Positions 28,403 through 38,452 of a stretch of 64,000 nucleotides of DNA are shown here, one piece after another; position 1 is the stretch's first letter; the number at the start of each line of letters is the position of its first letter. Source of the DNA: an uncultured Pelagibacteraceae bacterium (GTDB lineage: Bacteria; Pseudomonadota; Alphaproteobacteria; Pelagibacterales; Pelagibacteraceae). The notes beneath the pieces were generated by a model. It did no database searches. It had not been told where the DNA came from and worked only from the letters and a program-made list of their open reading frames with translations. The DNA lies in contig CACNEM010000001.1 in NCBI GenBank assembly GCA_902619495.1, forward strand, positions 62,001 through 126,000. The letters are read 5' to 3'. A program made the position numbers and the translations under genes.

Positions 28403-29860
28403 ATGACTTTGAAAATTAACTATATCAATAAAACAAGCAATAAGCTGTCGGCAAATACTGTACTTTTCTCTAATGAAAAATATCAAATAAATAATTTAAA
28501 AAAGTATCTGTCTGACTCTGAATTTTCTTATATAAATGATTTATTAAAAACAAGTGATTTAAAAAAAAATTTATTTGTTTTTGAGATCGACTCAAAAAAG
28601 AAAGTTGTTTTAATTTCTATTAAAAATAATTTAAAAATTTCAGAAGTAGAAAATTTAGGAGCAGAGTTTTACGGCCGTTTAAACCATGGAAAGAATAGTG
28701 ATTATAATTTAATTTTAGAAAGTATAAATTCTAAAGAAAAAAATTTTATCGGACATTTTCTTCATGGATTAAGATTAAAATCATATGAATTTAAAAAATA
28801 TAAAACAAAAAAAGAAAACAGAAATATATCTATAAACGTTATAGGAAATAAAAATAAACCATCAACTCAAAATCAAATTAAATTTAAAGCTATTGAGGAA
28901 GGAACATTTTTTGCTAGAGATTTAGTTTCAGAGCCTGGTAATGTTTTGCATCCAGACGAATATGCTAAAAGATTATCCTCTCTAAGAAAAGATGGTTTAA
29001 AAGTAAATATTTATGATGAAAAAAAATTAAAAAAGCTTGGAATGCATGCCTTACTAGGTGTTGGTCAAGGAAGTGTTAGAGGTTCTTATCTTGTGACAAT
29101 TGAATGGAATGGATTAAAAAACAATTCTAAGCCCCTGGCATTTGTTGGTAAAGGAGTTTGTTTTGATACAGGAGGTTATTCACTTAAACCTGCGAAATTT
29201 ATGGAAGACATGACTTATGACATGGCAGGTTCCGCAACAGTTGTTGGTTTAATGAAAAGTTTAGCTTTAAGAAAAGCAAAAATTAATGCAGTTGGCGTTG
29301 TTGGACTAGTAGAAAATATGGTAAGCGGTAACGCTCAAAGACCTGGCGATATTGTAAAATCCTACAGCGGAAAAACAATTGAGATATTAAATACAGATGC
29401 AGAAGGTAGATTAGTTTTAGCTGATGCACTGACATACACAGAACAAAAATTTAAACCAAAATTTATAATTGATTTGGCGACTTTAACAGGAGCAATCATA
29501 GTTTGTCTAGGTTCAGAATACGCTGGATTATTTTCTAATGATGATAAATTATCTACACAAATTTTTAAGGCAGGTGAGACAGTGGAGGAGAAAGTTTGGA
29601 GAATGCCTTTGCATAAAAATTATGACAAGCTTATGAATTCTAAAAATGCGGATGTGCAAAATATAAATTATGTTGGTGGTGCCGGCTCAACTACTGCAGC
29701 ACAGTTTTTACAAAGATTTATCTTAAATAAAACACCATGGGCACATTTGGATATTGCTGGTATGGCTTTTTCTAAATATGGAGGTGCTTTAAATTCTGGA
29801 GGAGCCACAGGGTTTGGTGTGAGATTGTTAAATGAATTGATAGAATCAAACTATGAATAA
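28403..29860 (+). CDS. pepA: Leucyl aminopeptidase (M17)
   Basis: Cytosolic dinuclear metal aminopeptidase that trims N-terminal residues from peptides. The 485-residue protein has an N-terminal macro-like domain and the catalytic domain with GKGVCFDTGGYSLKP, MAGSATVVG, and the signature NTDAEGRL at about residues 330-337. All metal ligands appear kept. Its last 8 bp overlap ndk; the holC gene that often follows pepA is absent. Confidence 0.96.
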   Translation: MTLKINYINKTSNKLSANTVLFSNEKYQINNLKKYLSDSEFSYINDLLKTSDLKKNLFVFEIDSKKKVVLISIKNNLKISEVENLGAEFYGRLNHGKNSDYNLILESINSKEKNFIGHFLHGLRLKSYEFKKYKTKKENRNISINVIGNKNKPSTQNQIKFKAIEEGTFFARDLVSEPGNVLHPDEYAKRLSSLRKDGLKVNIYDEKKLKKLGMHALLGVGQGSVRGSYLVTIEWNGLKNNSKPLAFVGKGVCFDTGGYSLKPAKFMEDMTYDMAGSATVVGLMKSLALRKAKINAVGVVGLVENMVSGNAQRPGDIVKSYSGKTIEILNTDAEGRLVLADALTYTEQKFKPKFIIDLATLTGAIIVCLGSEYAGLFSNDDKLSTQIFKAGETVEEKVWRMPLHKNYDKLMNSKNADVQNINYVGGAGSTTAAQFLQRFILNKTPWAHLDIAGMAFSKYGGALNSGGATGFGVRLLNELIESNYE

Positions 29861-30263
29861 TTTAGAGCAGACACTCTCAATAATTAAGCCTGATGCAGTC
29901 GAAAGGAATTTGAATGAAAAAATAAAAGATATTTTTACTAAAAATAATTTAAAGATAAAAGACAGTAAAAAAATTCAAATCACTAAAGATGAGGCAGCAG
30001 AGTTTTATAAAGTTCATCAATCAAAACCATTTTATAATGATTTGTGTACTTACCTATCTTCTGGACCGATAGAAGTAATTATTTTAGAGGGAGAAAATGC
30101 AGTTATAGCAAATAGAAACTTAATGGGTGCAACAGATCCGAAAAAAGCTGAAGATAACACAATAAGAAAATTATACGGCATATCAATAGATAAGAATTCT
30201 GTACACGGATCGGATTCAAATGAAAATGCAAAAAAAGAAATCAAATTTTTTTTTAAAAATTAA
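29853..30263 (+). CDS. ndk: Nucleoside diphosphate kinase
   Basis: Interconverts nucleoside di- and triphosphates. The 136-residue protein begins QTLSIIKPDAVER and has the phosphorylated His118 in NSVHGSDS, matching the family NxxHGSD signature. The start lies inside the pepA end (8-bp overlap). It ends in a 4-bp TTAA overlap with convergent purN. Confidence 0.97.
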   Translation: MNNLEQTLSIIKPDAVERNLNEKIKDIFTKNNLKIKDSKKIQITKDEAAEFYKVHQSKPFYNDLCTYLSSGPIEVIILEGENAVIANRNLMGATDPKKAEDNTIRKLYGISIDKNSVHGSDSNENAKKEIKFFFKN

Positions 30264-30823
30264 ATATTTCTATAAATTTTTATTATAGCCTCTGGAAAAA
30301 TTTTATATTCTAATTTCTGCGTTTTATCTTTTAAAGTATTAACATTATCAGATTTTAATATATAGAAGCTTTTTTGGGCTACAATTTTTCCTGCATCAAG
30401 TTTTTCATTTACAAAATGCACAGTACACCCTGTTTTTTTTTCATTATTTTTTAAAATTCTTTTGTAAGTATTAAGACCTTTAAACTTTGGCAATAAAGAA
30501 GGATGAATATTTATTACTTTTTTTCCAAATTTTTTTAAAAATTCTTTTGAAATAATCTTCATATATCCTGCTAAACAAATTAATGAAATATTGTGTTTTT
30601 TTAAATGATAAAAAATTTGATTTTCAAAATATCTCGTTTTTGTGTCGATACAAACAAATGGAATAGCATTTTTTTTTGCGTGATACAGTCCATATGCATC
30701 TCTATTATTTGTTATAACTAATTTTATTCTTATCGGAAAATTATAGTCTCTCGATTTTAAAATTAAATTTTTTAAATTTGAGCCATTTCCAGAAATAAAT
30801 ATACAAGTTTTTACTTTTCCCAT
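30260..30823 (-). CDS. purN: Phosphoribosylglycinamide formyltransferase
   Basis: Third step of purine synthesis, formyl-THF dependent. The 187 residues contain FISGNGSNLKNLI near residues 9-21 (phosphate-binding), LAGYMKIIS, and the catalytic NIHPSLLPKFKGLNTY (Asn/His) with the downstream Asp in NEKLDAGKIVAQ. It overlaps purM by 13 bp and is translated after it; the purM-purN order is common in proteobacteria. Confidence 0.96.
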   Translation of the reverse strand: MGKVKTCIFISGNGSNLKNLILKSRDYNFPIRIKLVITNNRDAYGLYHAKKNAIPFVCIDTKTRYFENQIFYHLKKHNISLICLAGYMKIISKEFLKKFGKKVINIHPSLLPKFKGLNTYKRILKNNEKKTGCTVHFVNEKLDAGKIVAQKSFYILKSDNVNTLKDKTQKLEYKIFPEAIIKIYRNI

Positions 30824-31845
30824 TTTATTTTGTTTGAAAGATTAACTTTTCTATGGCTTTTTGAAACAAATCCAATCTCATATGGTTTGAATTTTTTTGA
30901 AAATACTTTTTTAATTCTATAAATATTTTTTTTAGGAGCAATAACGCAAAATCCAATGCCACAATTAAATGTCTTAAGCATCTCATTATCTGAAATATTA
31001 TTTTTTTTTAACCAGTTAAATATTTTCAAAACTCTTATTTTTGAAAGATCAACATTTAATGTTAAATTATCTGGTATAGATCTAAGTAAGTTCTCAACTA
31101 ACCCACCGCCAGTTATATGGGCCGCGGCATTAATTAAATTCTTGTCCAGTAATTTTAGCACTTCTTTTGAATAAATTTTTGTAGGTTTTATAATTTCTTT
31201 TTTTAAATTTTTTGAAATTTTATTTCCCTTTAATATAGATCTTACTAAAGAGTAACCATTTGAATGTATACCATTTGAAGGTATTGCAAGTATAATATCT
31301 TTTTTTTTGACTCTATTTTTGCTTAAAATTTTTTTTTTAGAAACTATTCCAACACTAAAACCGGCTAAATCAAATTTATTTTTTGAGTAAACTCCTGGCA
31401 TCTCGGCTGTCTCACCTCCTATCAGAGAACAGGAAGACAGTTTACATCCATCAAAAATACCCTTGAGAATTTTTTTCATTTTATTCAGCTCAAGTTTTCC
31501 TACGGCTATATAATCTAAAAAAAATAGTGGTCTTGCGCCCTGAACTATCAAATCATTTACACACATTGCAACAAGATCTACGCCAATTGTATCAAATTTT
31601 TTAAACTGGTTTGCAAGTTCAATTTTAGTTCCTACACCATCTGTACACGAAACTATAACAGGATCTTTAATTTTGCTTTTACTAATATCAAATAAAGATC
31701 CAAATCCTCCAATTCTATCCTTGTTAAAAGTATTATTCGTTTTTTGGACATCTTTTTTTGATAAATAAGATATGTGTTTGACTAATTTATTTGCTAATGA
31801 AATATTTACGCCACTTTTTTTGTAACTATTTTTTATTTTTTTCAT
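30811..31845 (-). CDS. purM: Phosphoribosylformylglycinamidine cyclo-ligase (AIR synthetase)
   Basis: Fifth step of purine synthesis, ATP-dependent ring closure to AIR. The 344-residue protein has SYKKSGVNI at the N-terminus, GFGSLFD, the DGVGTKIELA segment, GGETAEMPGVY and HITGGGLVENLLR. It is the first gene of purM-purN. Only 25 bp separate its start from that of the divergent DUF2066 gene, too little for two independent back-to-back promoters. Confidence 0.97.
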   Translation of the reverse strand: MKKIKNSYKKSGVNISLANKLVKHISYLSKKDVQKTNNTFNKDRIGGFGSLFDISKSKIKDPVIVSCTDGVGTKIELANQFKKFDTIGVDLVAMCVNDLIVQGARPLFFLDYIAVGKLELNKMKKILKGIFDGCKLSSCSLIGGETAEMPGVYSKNKFDLAGFSVGIVSKKKILSKNRVKKKDIILAIPSNGIHSNGYSLVRSILKGNKISKNLKKEIIKPTKIYSKEVLKLLDKNLINAAAHITGGGLVENLLRSIPDNLTLNVDLSKIRVLKIFNWLKKNNISDNEMLKTFNCGIGFCVIAPKKNIYRIKKVFSKKFKPYEIGFVSKSHRKVNLSNKIKWEK

Positions 31846-31870
31846 TTATAAAAGTGATATTTAATGTTTA

Positions 31871-32917
31871 ATGAAACTTTATAAATTAATATCTATTATA
31901 TTAATTATTTTTTTAAAAACTGGAAATGTTTTATCTGAAAATAATATATTTGATGTTAATAATATTGAAATCGAATTAAAAGAGAAACTTTCCCAACAGA
32001 CATTATCGAATAAAGCAATAAAAGAGGGTTTCAGCAGACTTACTGATAGAATACTTTTACAGGAGGATAATAAAAAATTAACAGACTTAAAATTCTCTGA
32101 GATAAAAGAGCTCGTAAATTATTACCAGGTAGAGGACAAGGAAGATATTAAAAGTAATTATGAAAAAATTAACTACAAAATTTCTTTCGATAAAGAAAAA
32201 ATTCACAACCTTTTCTTTAAAAAGGGAATATCTTACTCTGAAATTTTAAATAAAGAAATATATCTTCTTCCAATTTTTAAAAAAAAAGAACAAGTATTTA
32301 TTTTTAATCAAAATTACTTTTATGATAATTGGAATGAAATATTTGAAAGTGAATTAGTAGAGTTTGTTTTGCCTCTAGAAAATATTGAAATTATTCAAAA
32401 TGTTAATTCAAATAAAAATAATCTAATAGATCTTGATCTTAGTGAGTTACTAGAAGAATATTCTGGTAAAAATTTAGCTTTAATTATTATTGAATATAAC
32501 AATACGAATGAGGAAAAAATTTACCTTAAATCTCAAATTCAAGGAAAAAATATTGTTAAAAAATTAATTATTAAAAATAAAGATCTGCCAGAAGAAAAAT
32601 TTTTTGAAAAAATCATAACAGAAGTAAAAAAAGAACTCATAAATTTGATTAAATCTCAAAATTTGATTGATATACGAACTCCATCTTTTTTAAATGCAAA
32701 TCTTCAAATAAATGATTCGAGCAATCTAGAGGAATTAAAAATGAGATTAAAAAAAATAGACTTAATTGAAAAAATCTATGTTCAAGAATTTAATAATGAA
32801 AAAATTTATTTAAAAATAAAATATCTAGGAAAATTAGATAAAATTATAGGTCAATTAAAGGAAAACAATATTTTATTGAGATTAAAGCAAGATGAATGGA
32901 GTCTAAAGCTTTTATAA
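31871..32917 (+). CDS. DUF2066-family exported protein
   Basis: A 348-residue protein with a signal peptide (about residues 1-22, ending VLS) and no further membrane segments, so probably periplasmic. I assign it to DUF2066 from the early AIKEGFSRLTDRIL motif and its place between purM and an hda-like gene, a conserved alphaproteobacterial neighbourhood. Function unknown. Its TAA stop shares a base with the preferred start of hda, so the two genes are coupled although one product is exported and the other is a DNA-replication protein. Confidence 0.75.
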   Translation: MKLYKLISIILIIFLKTGNVLSENNIFDVNNIEIELKEKLSQQTLSNKAIKEGFSRLTDRILLQEDNKKLTDLKFSEIKELVNYYQVEDKEDIKSNYEKINYKISFDKEKIHNLFFKKGISYSEILNKEIYLLPIFKKKEQVFIFNQNYFYDNWNEIFESELVEFVLPLENIEIIQNVNSNKNNLIDLDLSELLEEYSGKNLALIIIEYNNTNEEKIYLKSQIQGKNIVKKLIIKNKDLPEEKFFEKIITEVKKELINLIKSQNLIDIRTPSFLNANLQINDSSNLEELKMRLKKIDLIEKIYVQEFNNEKIYLKIKYLGKLDKIIGQLKENNILLRLKQDEWSLKLL

Positions 32918-33576
32918 TGAGCCAACTTATTTTTAAATTTCCTTTTAAAAAAAAGTATTACGAACAAGATTTTTATGTATCAAGCAATAATTTTAATGCA
33001 TATAAACTAATTGAAAACTGGCCCAACTGGCCAGGAAAATGTTTAAATGTTTTTGGAGCATCTGGATCTGGTAAGACCCATTTATCTAAAATATTACAAA
33101 AAAAAATAAAAAAAACTAAATTAATTGATGCTAAAAATTTGAATGATCAAATAATAGAAGAACTTAATAACTTAGAATGTCTGATAATTGATAGATATGA
33201 CCACAATATTGAGGAAAAACTGTTTTATTCAATATTCAACCAGTCAAAGCAATTAGATAATTTCATTCTGATTAATAGTATTCAATCTTTAAAGAAATAT
33301 TCTTTTAAATTAAAAGATTTACAATCGAGAATAAACAGCTTAGTTTATATTGGAATAGACTTACCGACAGATGAATTGTTGCAAGTGATTATATCAAAAT
33401 CTTTCTCAGACAAACAAATAAATCTTAACCCAAAAATTTCACAGTTTATAATTAATAATGTAGATAGATCTTATGATAAAATGTTTAAATTTCTTAAAGA
33501 TATTGATGAATTATCTTTATCTACTGGAAAATCAATAAATATTAATCTAATAAAAAAAGTATTAAGAGATGAATAA
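32917..33576 (+). CDS. hda: Hda-like DnaA-related AAA+ protein
   Basis: Likely regulator that turns off DnaA after initiation by stimulating ATP hydrolysis (RIDA). About 219 residues resemble the AAA+ part of DnaA: QLIFKFPF at the N-terminus (clamp-binding-like), Walker A GASGSGKTH at residues 47-55, a Walker B-like CLIIDRYD, and lid residues, but no C-terminal DNA-binding domain, so it is not DnaA. ATG at 32917 is preferred to one at 32896 because it starts the clamp-binding motif and gives the TAATG junction common here. It overlaps aspS by 8 bp. Confidence 0.85.
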   Translation: MSQLIFKFPFKKKYYEQDFYVSSNNFNAYKLIENWPNWPGKCLNVFGASGSGKTHLSKILQKKIKKTKLIDAKNLNDQIIEELNNLECLIIDRYDHNIEEKLFYSIFNQSKQLDNFILINSIQSLKKYSFKLKDLQSRINSLVYIGIDLPTDELLQVIISKSFSDKQINLNPKISQFIINNVDRSYDKMFKFLKDIDELSLSTGKSININLIKKVLRDE

Positions 33577-35356
33577 ATATAGATCACATAATTGTTCAGA
33601 GTTGAGTGAAAAAGAAATAGGAAATGTCGTTCACCTATCTGGATGGCTTCATAGAAAACGAGATCATGGTAATTTATTATTTATAGATTTAAGAGATCAT
33701 TACGGAATAACTCAATGCGTGATTGAAAATAATAATAAATATTTTCCAGTGTTAGAAAAGTTGAAACCTGAATCTGTTTTAAAAATTAATGGTGAAGTTC
33801 TTAAAAGAAGTAAAGAAAACGAAAATCTTGAATTAAAAACAGGAAGAATTGAAGTTAAAATTAACTCAATTGAAGTTTTGTCAAGCGCAAAAGATTTACC
33901 CATACCAGTTTTTGGTGAACAAGATTACCCAGAGGACATTAGGTTAAAATATAGATTTCTAGATCTTCGAAGAGAGGAAATGCATAATAATATGATTTTA
34001 AGATCAGAAGTTATTTCTTTTATAAGAACTGAAATGGTAAAATTAGGTTTTTTAGAATATCAAACACCTATTTTAACTTCATCGAGCCCTGAAGGAGCTA
34101 GAGATTTTTTAGTTCCAAGTAGATTAAACCAAGGAAAATTTTACGCTTTGCCCCAAGCTCCTCAGCAATTCAAACAGTTAATTATGGTATCTGGTTTTGA
34201 TAAATATTTTCAAATAGCTCCTTGTTTTAGAGATGAAGATGCTAGAGCAGACAGAAGTCCAGGTGAATTTTATCAATTAGATTTAGAAATGTCTTTTGTA
34301 GAACAAGAAGACGTTTTTAATGTTGTTGAGAAATTAATGTTTAACTTATTTAAAAAGTTTTCAACAAGAAAAATTCTTAATGAAGTATTTCCAAGAATTA
34401 CTTATAAGGACTCTATGGATAAATATGGTACGGATAAACCCGATCTAAGAAATCCATTAATTATAAATGACCTGACAAGAGTGTTTACAAGAGAGGACGT
34501 TAAATTCGACATTTTTAAAAAATTAGTAAAATCAGGATCAATAGTAAAAGGAATTGTAACAAAAAACACAAAAGATAAGCCAAGGAGTTTTTTTGATAAT
34601 ATTGATAAATGGGCGAAAGACCAGGGAGCTTCTGGATTAGCATATTTTACGTTTGAGCAAGATAAGTCAATTAAAGGGAAGGGGCCAGTTGGTAAATTTT
34701 TTGGAGAAGACTCTTTAAAAGAAATTATGAAACTATGCAATGCATCAATTGGTGATAGTATTTTTTTAGCATGTGGTAAGAAAAATGACTTAGAAAAAAT
34801 TCTATCAAAAGCAAGAACTAAAATTGCAGATGATTTAAAACTAGTAGATAAAAATCTTTTTGCATTTTGTTGGATCGTGGACTACCCAATGTTTGAATTA
34901 GATGAAAAAACTAAAAAAATAATTTTTAGTCACAACCCCTTTTCAATGCCTCAAGGAAATATTGATAAATTAAATTTTGAAAAACCCTTGGAAATGAAAG
35001 CTTACCAATATGATATTGTTTGTAATGGTGTTGAGCTATCATCTGGCGCTATCAGAAATCATATTCCCGAATTAATGTATAAATTATTTTCTATTGCAGG
35101 ATATGATAAAAATGAAGTTAATAAAAGTTTTAGCGGTATGATAAATGCTTTAACTTACGGAGCACCACCTCATGGTGGAATAGCGCCAGGAATAGATAGA
35201 ATAGTAATGCTATTAGCTAATAAGGAAAATATAAGGGAAGTAACTTTATTTCCAATGAATCAAAACGCCCAAGATTTAATGATGCAAGCTCCATCACAGG
35301 TAGATAACAAATTGTTAAAGGAGCTCGGAATAAAATTAGATATAAAAAAAAGTTAG
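33569..35356 (+). CDS. aspS: Aspartyl-tRNA synthetase
   Basis: Class II synthetase of the long bacterial type, 595 residues. It has the OB-fold anticodon domain ([23 protein letters not shown]...), class II motif 2 with [19 protein letters not shown], the bacterial GAD insertion (about residues 280-410) and motif 3 [13 protein letters not shown]. Whether it is discriminating or also charges tRNA-Asn cannot be settled here. It overlaps hda at the start and the TSCPD gene by 4 bp at the end. Confidence 0.97.
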   Translation: MNKYRSHNCSELSEKEIGNVVHLSGWLHRKRDHGNLLFIDLRDHYGITQCVIENNNKYFPVLEKLKPESVLKINGEVLKRSKENENLELKTGRIEVKINSIEVLSSAKDLPIPVFGEQDYPEDIRLKYRFLDLRREEMHNNMILRSEVISFIRTEMVKLGFLEYQTPILTSSSPEGARDFLVPSRLNQGKFYALPQAPQQFKQLIMVSGFDKYFQIAPCFRDEDARADRSPGEFYQLDLEMSFVEQEDVFNVVEKLMFNLFKKFSTRKILNEVFPRITYKDSMDKYGTDKPDLRNPLIINDLTRVFTREDVKFDIFKKLVKSGSIVKGIVTKNTKDKPRSFFDNIDKWAKDQGASGLAYFTFEQDKSIKGKGPVGKFFGEDSLKEIMKLCNASIGDSIFLACGKKNDLEKILSKARTKIADDLKLVDKNLFAFCWIVDYPMFELDEKTKKIIFSHNPFSMPQGNIDKLNFEKPLEMKAYQYDIVCNGVELSSGAIRNHIPELMYKLFSIAGYDKNEVNKSFSGMINALTYGAPPHGGIAPGIDRIVMLLANKENIREVTLFPMNQNAQDLMMQAPSQVDNKLLKELGIKLDIKKS

Positions 35357-36171
35357 CTTTTGGTTTTTAGATTAATTCTTACATCCGATAGATCGACTAA
35401 CTTTTCTTCTAAATTACTTCTTACAAAGCCTTTTGAAGTTATATTTTTTACTATTTTTAAAAACTTATCATCAGAAGCATTTTCTTGAGTAATATTTTTA
35501 GAACTTGCAATCGATGGAGTGTGGGCTAGTTCCTCTTTACCAAGATAAGAGATAGCTAATTCTCTGAAAACATAATCTAAAATCGAAGAAGCGCTTAATA
35601 TTCTGTCATTTCCAATTACATTTCCAGATGGTTCAAACTTAGTATCAATAAATGCATCAACATACTCATCTAGGGGCACGCCATATTGCAGTCCCAAAGA
35701 AATTGCTATAGCAAAATTATTCATCATTGCTTTTACCAACTCACCTTCTTTATTTGTGTCTATAAAAATTTCTCCGATTTTACCATCGTCGTATTCTCCT
35801 GTATGCAAATAAACTTTATGGTCGCCAATTTGAGCTTTCTGTATATAACCTTTTCTTCTATCTGGCATTTTAAATCGTGAGTTGTTTTTAATTTTAATAT
35901 TATTATCTCTAATCATAGAATTATTTTTTGATTGTATTTTTTCACTAATACTTTGTGGTAATGGATTTTCTAATTTTATATTCTTAGCCTTAGATTTTTT
36001 ATCATCACTAATTTTTTTAGTTTTCCGGTTATTTAACTTTACATCTATTACTTCAACGCTGCCATCTTTTCGATTATCAATCTTTGATAATTCTTGATCG
36101 TTTAAATCATTGAGCGTATGAACTGTCTTAAAAGTACAAGTATAGTAAGTTTCTACGATAAATTTTTTCAT
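35353..36171 (-). CDS. Stand-alone NrdJ C-terminal-like (TSCPD) protein
   Basis: A 272-residue protein whose residues about 103-225 match the region near the C-terminus of adenosylcobalamin-dependent (class II) ribonucleotide reductase Nrd[61 protein letters not shown] and [20 protein letters not shown]. The radical-bearing catalytic barrel, the B12 site and the reductase Cys residues are all missing. The first 50 residues ([13 protein letters not shown]... to [12 protein letters not shown]) form a separate well-ordered module followed by a variable basic linker. The frame is intact, so it looks functional, not decayed. Role unknown. Confidence 0.8.
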   Translation of the reverse strand: MKKFIVETYYTCTFKTVHTLNDLNDQELSKIDNRKDGSVEVIDVKLNNRKTKKISDDKKSKAKNIKLENPLPQSISEKIQSKNNSMIRDNNIKIKNNSRFKMPDRRKGYIQKAQIGDHKVYLHTGEYDDGKIGEIFIDTNKEGELVKAMMNNFAIAISLGLQYGVPLDEYVDAFIDTKFEPSGNVIGNDRILSASSILDYVFRELAISYLGKEELAHTPSIASSKNITQENASDDKFLKIVKNITSKGFVRSNLEEKLVDLSDVRINLKTKS

Positions 36172-36228
36172 AATAAATTGAAATATGTTATATTGAAGAT
36201 ATATATTAAATATTGTAAGTGTCTATCG

Positions 36229-36234
36229 TATAAT
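36229..36234 (+). promoter_or_regulatory. Candidate -10 element for the NDUFA12/DUF2155 pair
   Basis: A consensus TATAAT at 36229-36234 sits 39 bp before the preferred ATG at 36273 in the 101-bp divergent gap; the -35 region at 17-bp spacing is TTAAAT. This position also argues against the TTG at 36249 as the start codon. Confidence 0.35.
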
Positions 36235-36272
36235 AATACAATTGTTAATTGTGTGGATTTAAAATTTCTAAA

Positions 36273-36623
36273 ATGAGTTTAAAAGTTATTTTTACTTGGT
36301 GGAACAAGCAAACTTTCGGCACTTTTCTTAAAACATTATTTTTTGGAAAATTTGTTGGCAAGGATGAATTTGGAAATAAATACTACAAAAGTAAAAGCGA
36401 TGAAAGATGGGTGATATATTCTGATAATATTGAGGCTACAAAAATCTCATCTAGCTGGTATTTGTGGATACATCACACTATAGACAAAATTCCAGATGAT
36501 AAAGAAAATAAATTTTTATGGCAAAAAGAACATTCAGAAAATAAAACTGGAACAGATGAAAGTTATAAACCAACCAAAATTAAAAAAAATGCAATAAAAA
36601 AAAAATATGAAACATGGAAATAA
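36273..36623 (+). CDS. NADH:ubiquinone oxidoreductase accessory subunit NDUFA12-like (B17.2)
   Basis: Accessory subunit of respiratory complex I, found in alphaproteobacteria and mitochondria. The 116-residue protein shows FGKFVGKDEFGNKYYKS, RWVIYSDNIEATKISSSWYLWIHH and the later KEHSENKTGTDESYKP, matching the family's conserved WHxWLHH-like and PNxTGT-like blocks. ATG at 36273 is preferred over an upstream in-frame TTG at 36249. It overlaps the DUF2155 gene by 17 bp, a pairing seen widely in alphaproteobacteria. No other complex I genes are in the window. Confidence 0.9.
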   Translation: MSLKVIFTWWNKQTFGTFLKTLFFGKFVGKDEFGNKYYKSKSDERWVIYSDNIEATKISSSWYLWIHHTIDKIPDDKENKFLWQKEHSENKTGTDESYKPTKIKKNAIKKKYETWK

Positions 36624-37113
36624 AATCTTATTAGCTTTTTTATTTTTTTTTTTAAAAACTCCCGTTGGTTTTTCGGAAGAAAGAATTTCTACTTCCCCAT
36701 TATTAAATTTGGAAAAAATAAAACCGAGTTTTGAAGAATTAGATGTAGAAAAAGAAAACTTTACAATTAAGAAAAACTTAAAAGAAAAAAAAAATTTTAA
36801 TAAAGATACTCAAATTTCCCAGGCGGTGCTTATCGGTCTTGATAAAATTACAGCTAAATCTTCAAAAATATATATCAATTTAGACGAAATAAAAAAATTT
36901 GGTCCATTAGAAATAAAAATTTTAAAATGTGGAAAAGTAAAAGTTAATAACAAAATGGATGACGTTGCGTACATGCAAGTAAAAGATTTAACAAAAAGTG
37001 AGGATGAGAAGGTTTTTATATTTAATGGGTGGACATTTGCCTCTGACCCAAGTTTAACACCATTTGACCATGCAATTTATGACTTACAATTATTAAATTG
37101 CTACAAAATTTAA
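36607..37113 (+). CDS. DUF2155-family exported protein
   Basis: A 168-residue protein with a signal peptide (about residues 1-21, ending VGFS) and a C-terminal DUF2155 core: KTFGPLEIKILKC-like strand, then FNGWTFASDPSLTPFDHAIYD and a final LLNC. Two or three Cys residues may pair in the periplasm. The function of the family is not known to me; it is regularly found after NDUFA12 and near aat/accC in alphaproteobacteria. aat is missing here. Ends in a TTAA overlap with accC. Confidence 0.85.
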   Translation: MKHGNKILLAFLFFFLKTPVGFSEERISTSPLLNLEKIKPSFEELDVEKENFTIKKNLKEKKNFNKDTQISQAVLIGLDKITAKSSKIYINLDEIKKFGPLEIKILKCGKVKVNNKMDDVAYMQVKDLTKSEDEKVFIFNGWTFASDPSLTPFDHAIYDLQLLNCYKI

Positions 37114-38447
37114 TAAAATTTTTCTTTTCCCAACCAATTGGTATCAAAATCTGAATTTATAAATTTTTTATGTTTAAGTATTTTTTTGTGGAGATCAATC
37201 GTAGTGGTAATCCCCTCTAAAACAAATTCGTCTAAAGATCTCAAAGTTCTTTGAATTGCCTCTGTTCTATTTCTACCTTTACAAATTACTTTAGCAATTA
37301 AACTGTCATAATATGGGGTTATTTTACATCCTTGAAACACTGAACCATCAACTCTAGTTCTAAAACCCGATGGTTGATGGCATACACTAATAGTACCTGG
37401 ACTGGGCTGAAAATCCAATGCAGGGTTTTCAGCATTAACTCTGCACTCAATTGAATGACCTCGAGGATCAATATCACTTTGCTTTAAAGCTGTATCTCCC
37501 GTAAATGCAATCCAAAGCTGCTCTTTAACAATATCTATTCCAGTTTGCACTTCCGTAACTGGGTGCTCTACTTGAACACGAGTATTCATTTCTAAGAAAT
37601 AAAACTTTCCATCCTCATAAATATATTCAACAGTTCCTGCTCCTTCATAATTAATTTGTTCAACCATTTTAACTGTTTTTTCTAGAAGATCTTTTCTTTG
37701 ATTTTCTGTTAGTACTGGACTAGGTGTTTCCTCAATTAATTTTTGATGTCTTCTTTGAACCGAACAATCTCTTTCACCTAAATGAACAGTTTTATTTTTA
37801 CCAGACATAATTTGAACTTCAATATGTCTTGGATTTTTAAAATACTTTTCAATGTATAATTCATCGTTATTAAAAAATTTTTTTGCCTCAGTTTTTGCTG
37901 TTAAGAACATATTTTCTAATTGATTTTCTTCCTCCACAATTTTCATACCCTTACCACCGCCGCCACCAGCAGCTTTAATTAAAACAGGGTAACCAATATT
38001 TTTACAAATTGATTTTGCTTCCTCAAAAGATTTTACTCCACCTTCCGATCCCTCAATAATAGGTAAACCATATTTTTTTGCTATTCGTTTTGCCTCTATT
38101 TTATCACCCATTTTTGAAATAATATCAGCACTTGGGCCAATAAATTTTATTCCATGTTTTTGAACTATTTCAGAAAATTTAGCATTTTCAGACAAAAAAC
38201 CATAACCTGGATGAATTGCTTCTGCTCCAGTAAGATCTACAGCCGACATAATAGATGAGATATTTAAATAACTATTTTGAGGTTGATGAGATCCTATACA
38301 AACACTCTCATCTGCCAATCTCACATGCATCGACTCGGAGTCTACATCTGAGTGGACTGCTACAGTTCCTATACCCCATTCTTTGCAAGCTCTTATAATT
38401 CTAACAGCAATTTCCCCTCTGTTAGCTATTAAAACCTTTTTAAACAT
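37110..38447 (-). CDS. accC: Acetyl-CoA carboxylase, biotin carboxylase subunit
   Basis: ATP-dependent carboxylation of the biotin on AccB, the first half of malonyl-CoA synthesis. The 445 residues begin MFKKVLIANRGEIAVRIIRA, have the ATP-grasp glycine loop AAGGGGGKGMK near residues 160-170, EKYFKNPRHIEVQIM and the catalytic EMNTRVQVEHPVTE. Located 5 bp after accB in the aroQ-accB-accC operon. Confidence 0.97.
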   Translation of the reverse strand: MFKKVLIANRGEIAVRIIRACKEWGIGTVAVHSDVDSESMHVRLADESVCIGSHQPQNSYLNISSIMSAVDLTGAEAIHPGYGFLSENAKFSEIVQKHGIKFIGPSADIISKMGDKIEAKRIAKKYGLPIIEGSEGGVKSFEEAKSICKNIGYPVLIKAAGGGGGKGMKIVEEENQLENMFLTAKTEAKKFFNNDELYIEKYFKNPRHIEVQIMSGKNKTVHLGERDCSVQRRHQKLIEETPSPVLTENQRKDLLEKTVKMVEQINYEGAGTVEYIYEDGKFYFLEMNTRVQVEHPVTEVQTGIDIVKEQLWIAFTGDTALKQSDIDPRGHSIECRVNAENPALDFQPSPGTISVCHQPSGFRTRVDGSVFQGCKITPYYDSLIAKVICKGRNRTEAIQRTLRSLDEFVLEGITTTIDLHKKILKHKKFINSDFDTNWLGKEKFY

Positions 38448-38452
38448 TTTTA

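Noticed and set aside
32917..33576. Truncated dnaA
   Set aside because: No DNA-binding domain remnant, N-terminal clamp-binding-like motif and hda neighbourhood (purM, DUF2066) point to Hda.
35353..36171. Pseudogene of nrdJ
   Set aside because: The frame is intact with conserved motifs and a distinct N-terminal module, unlike a decaying fragment.
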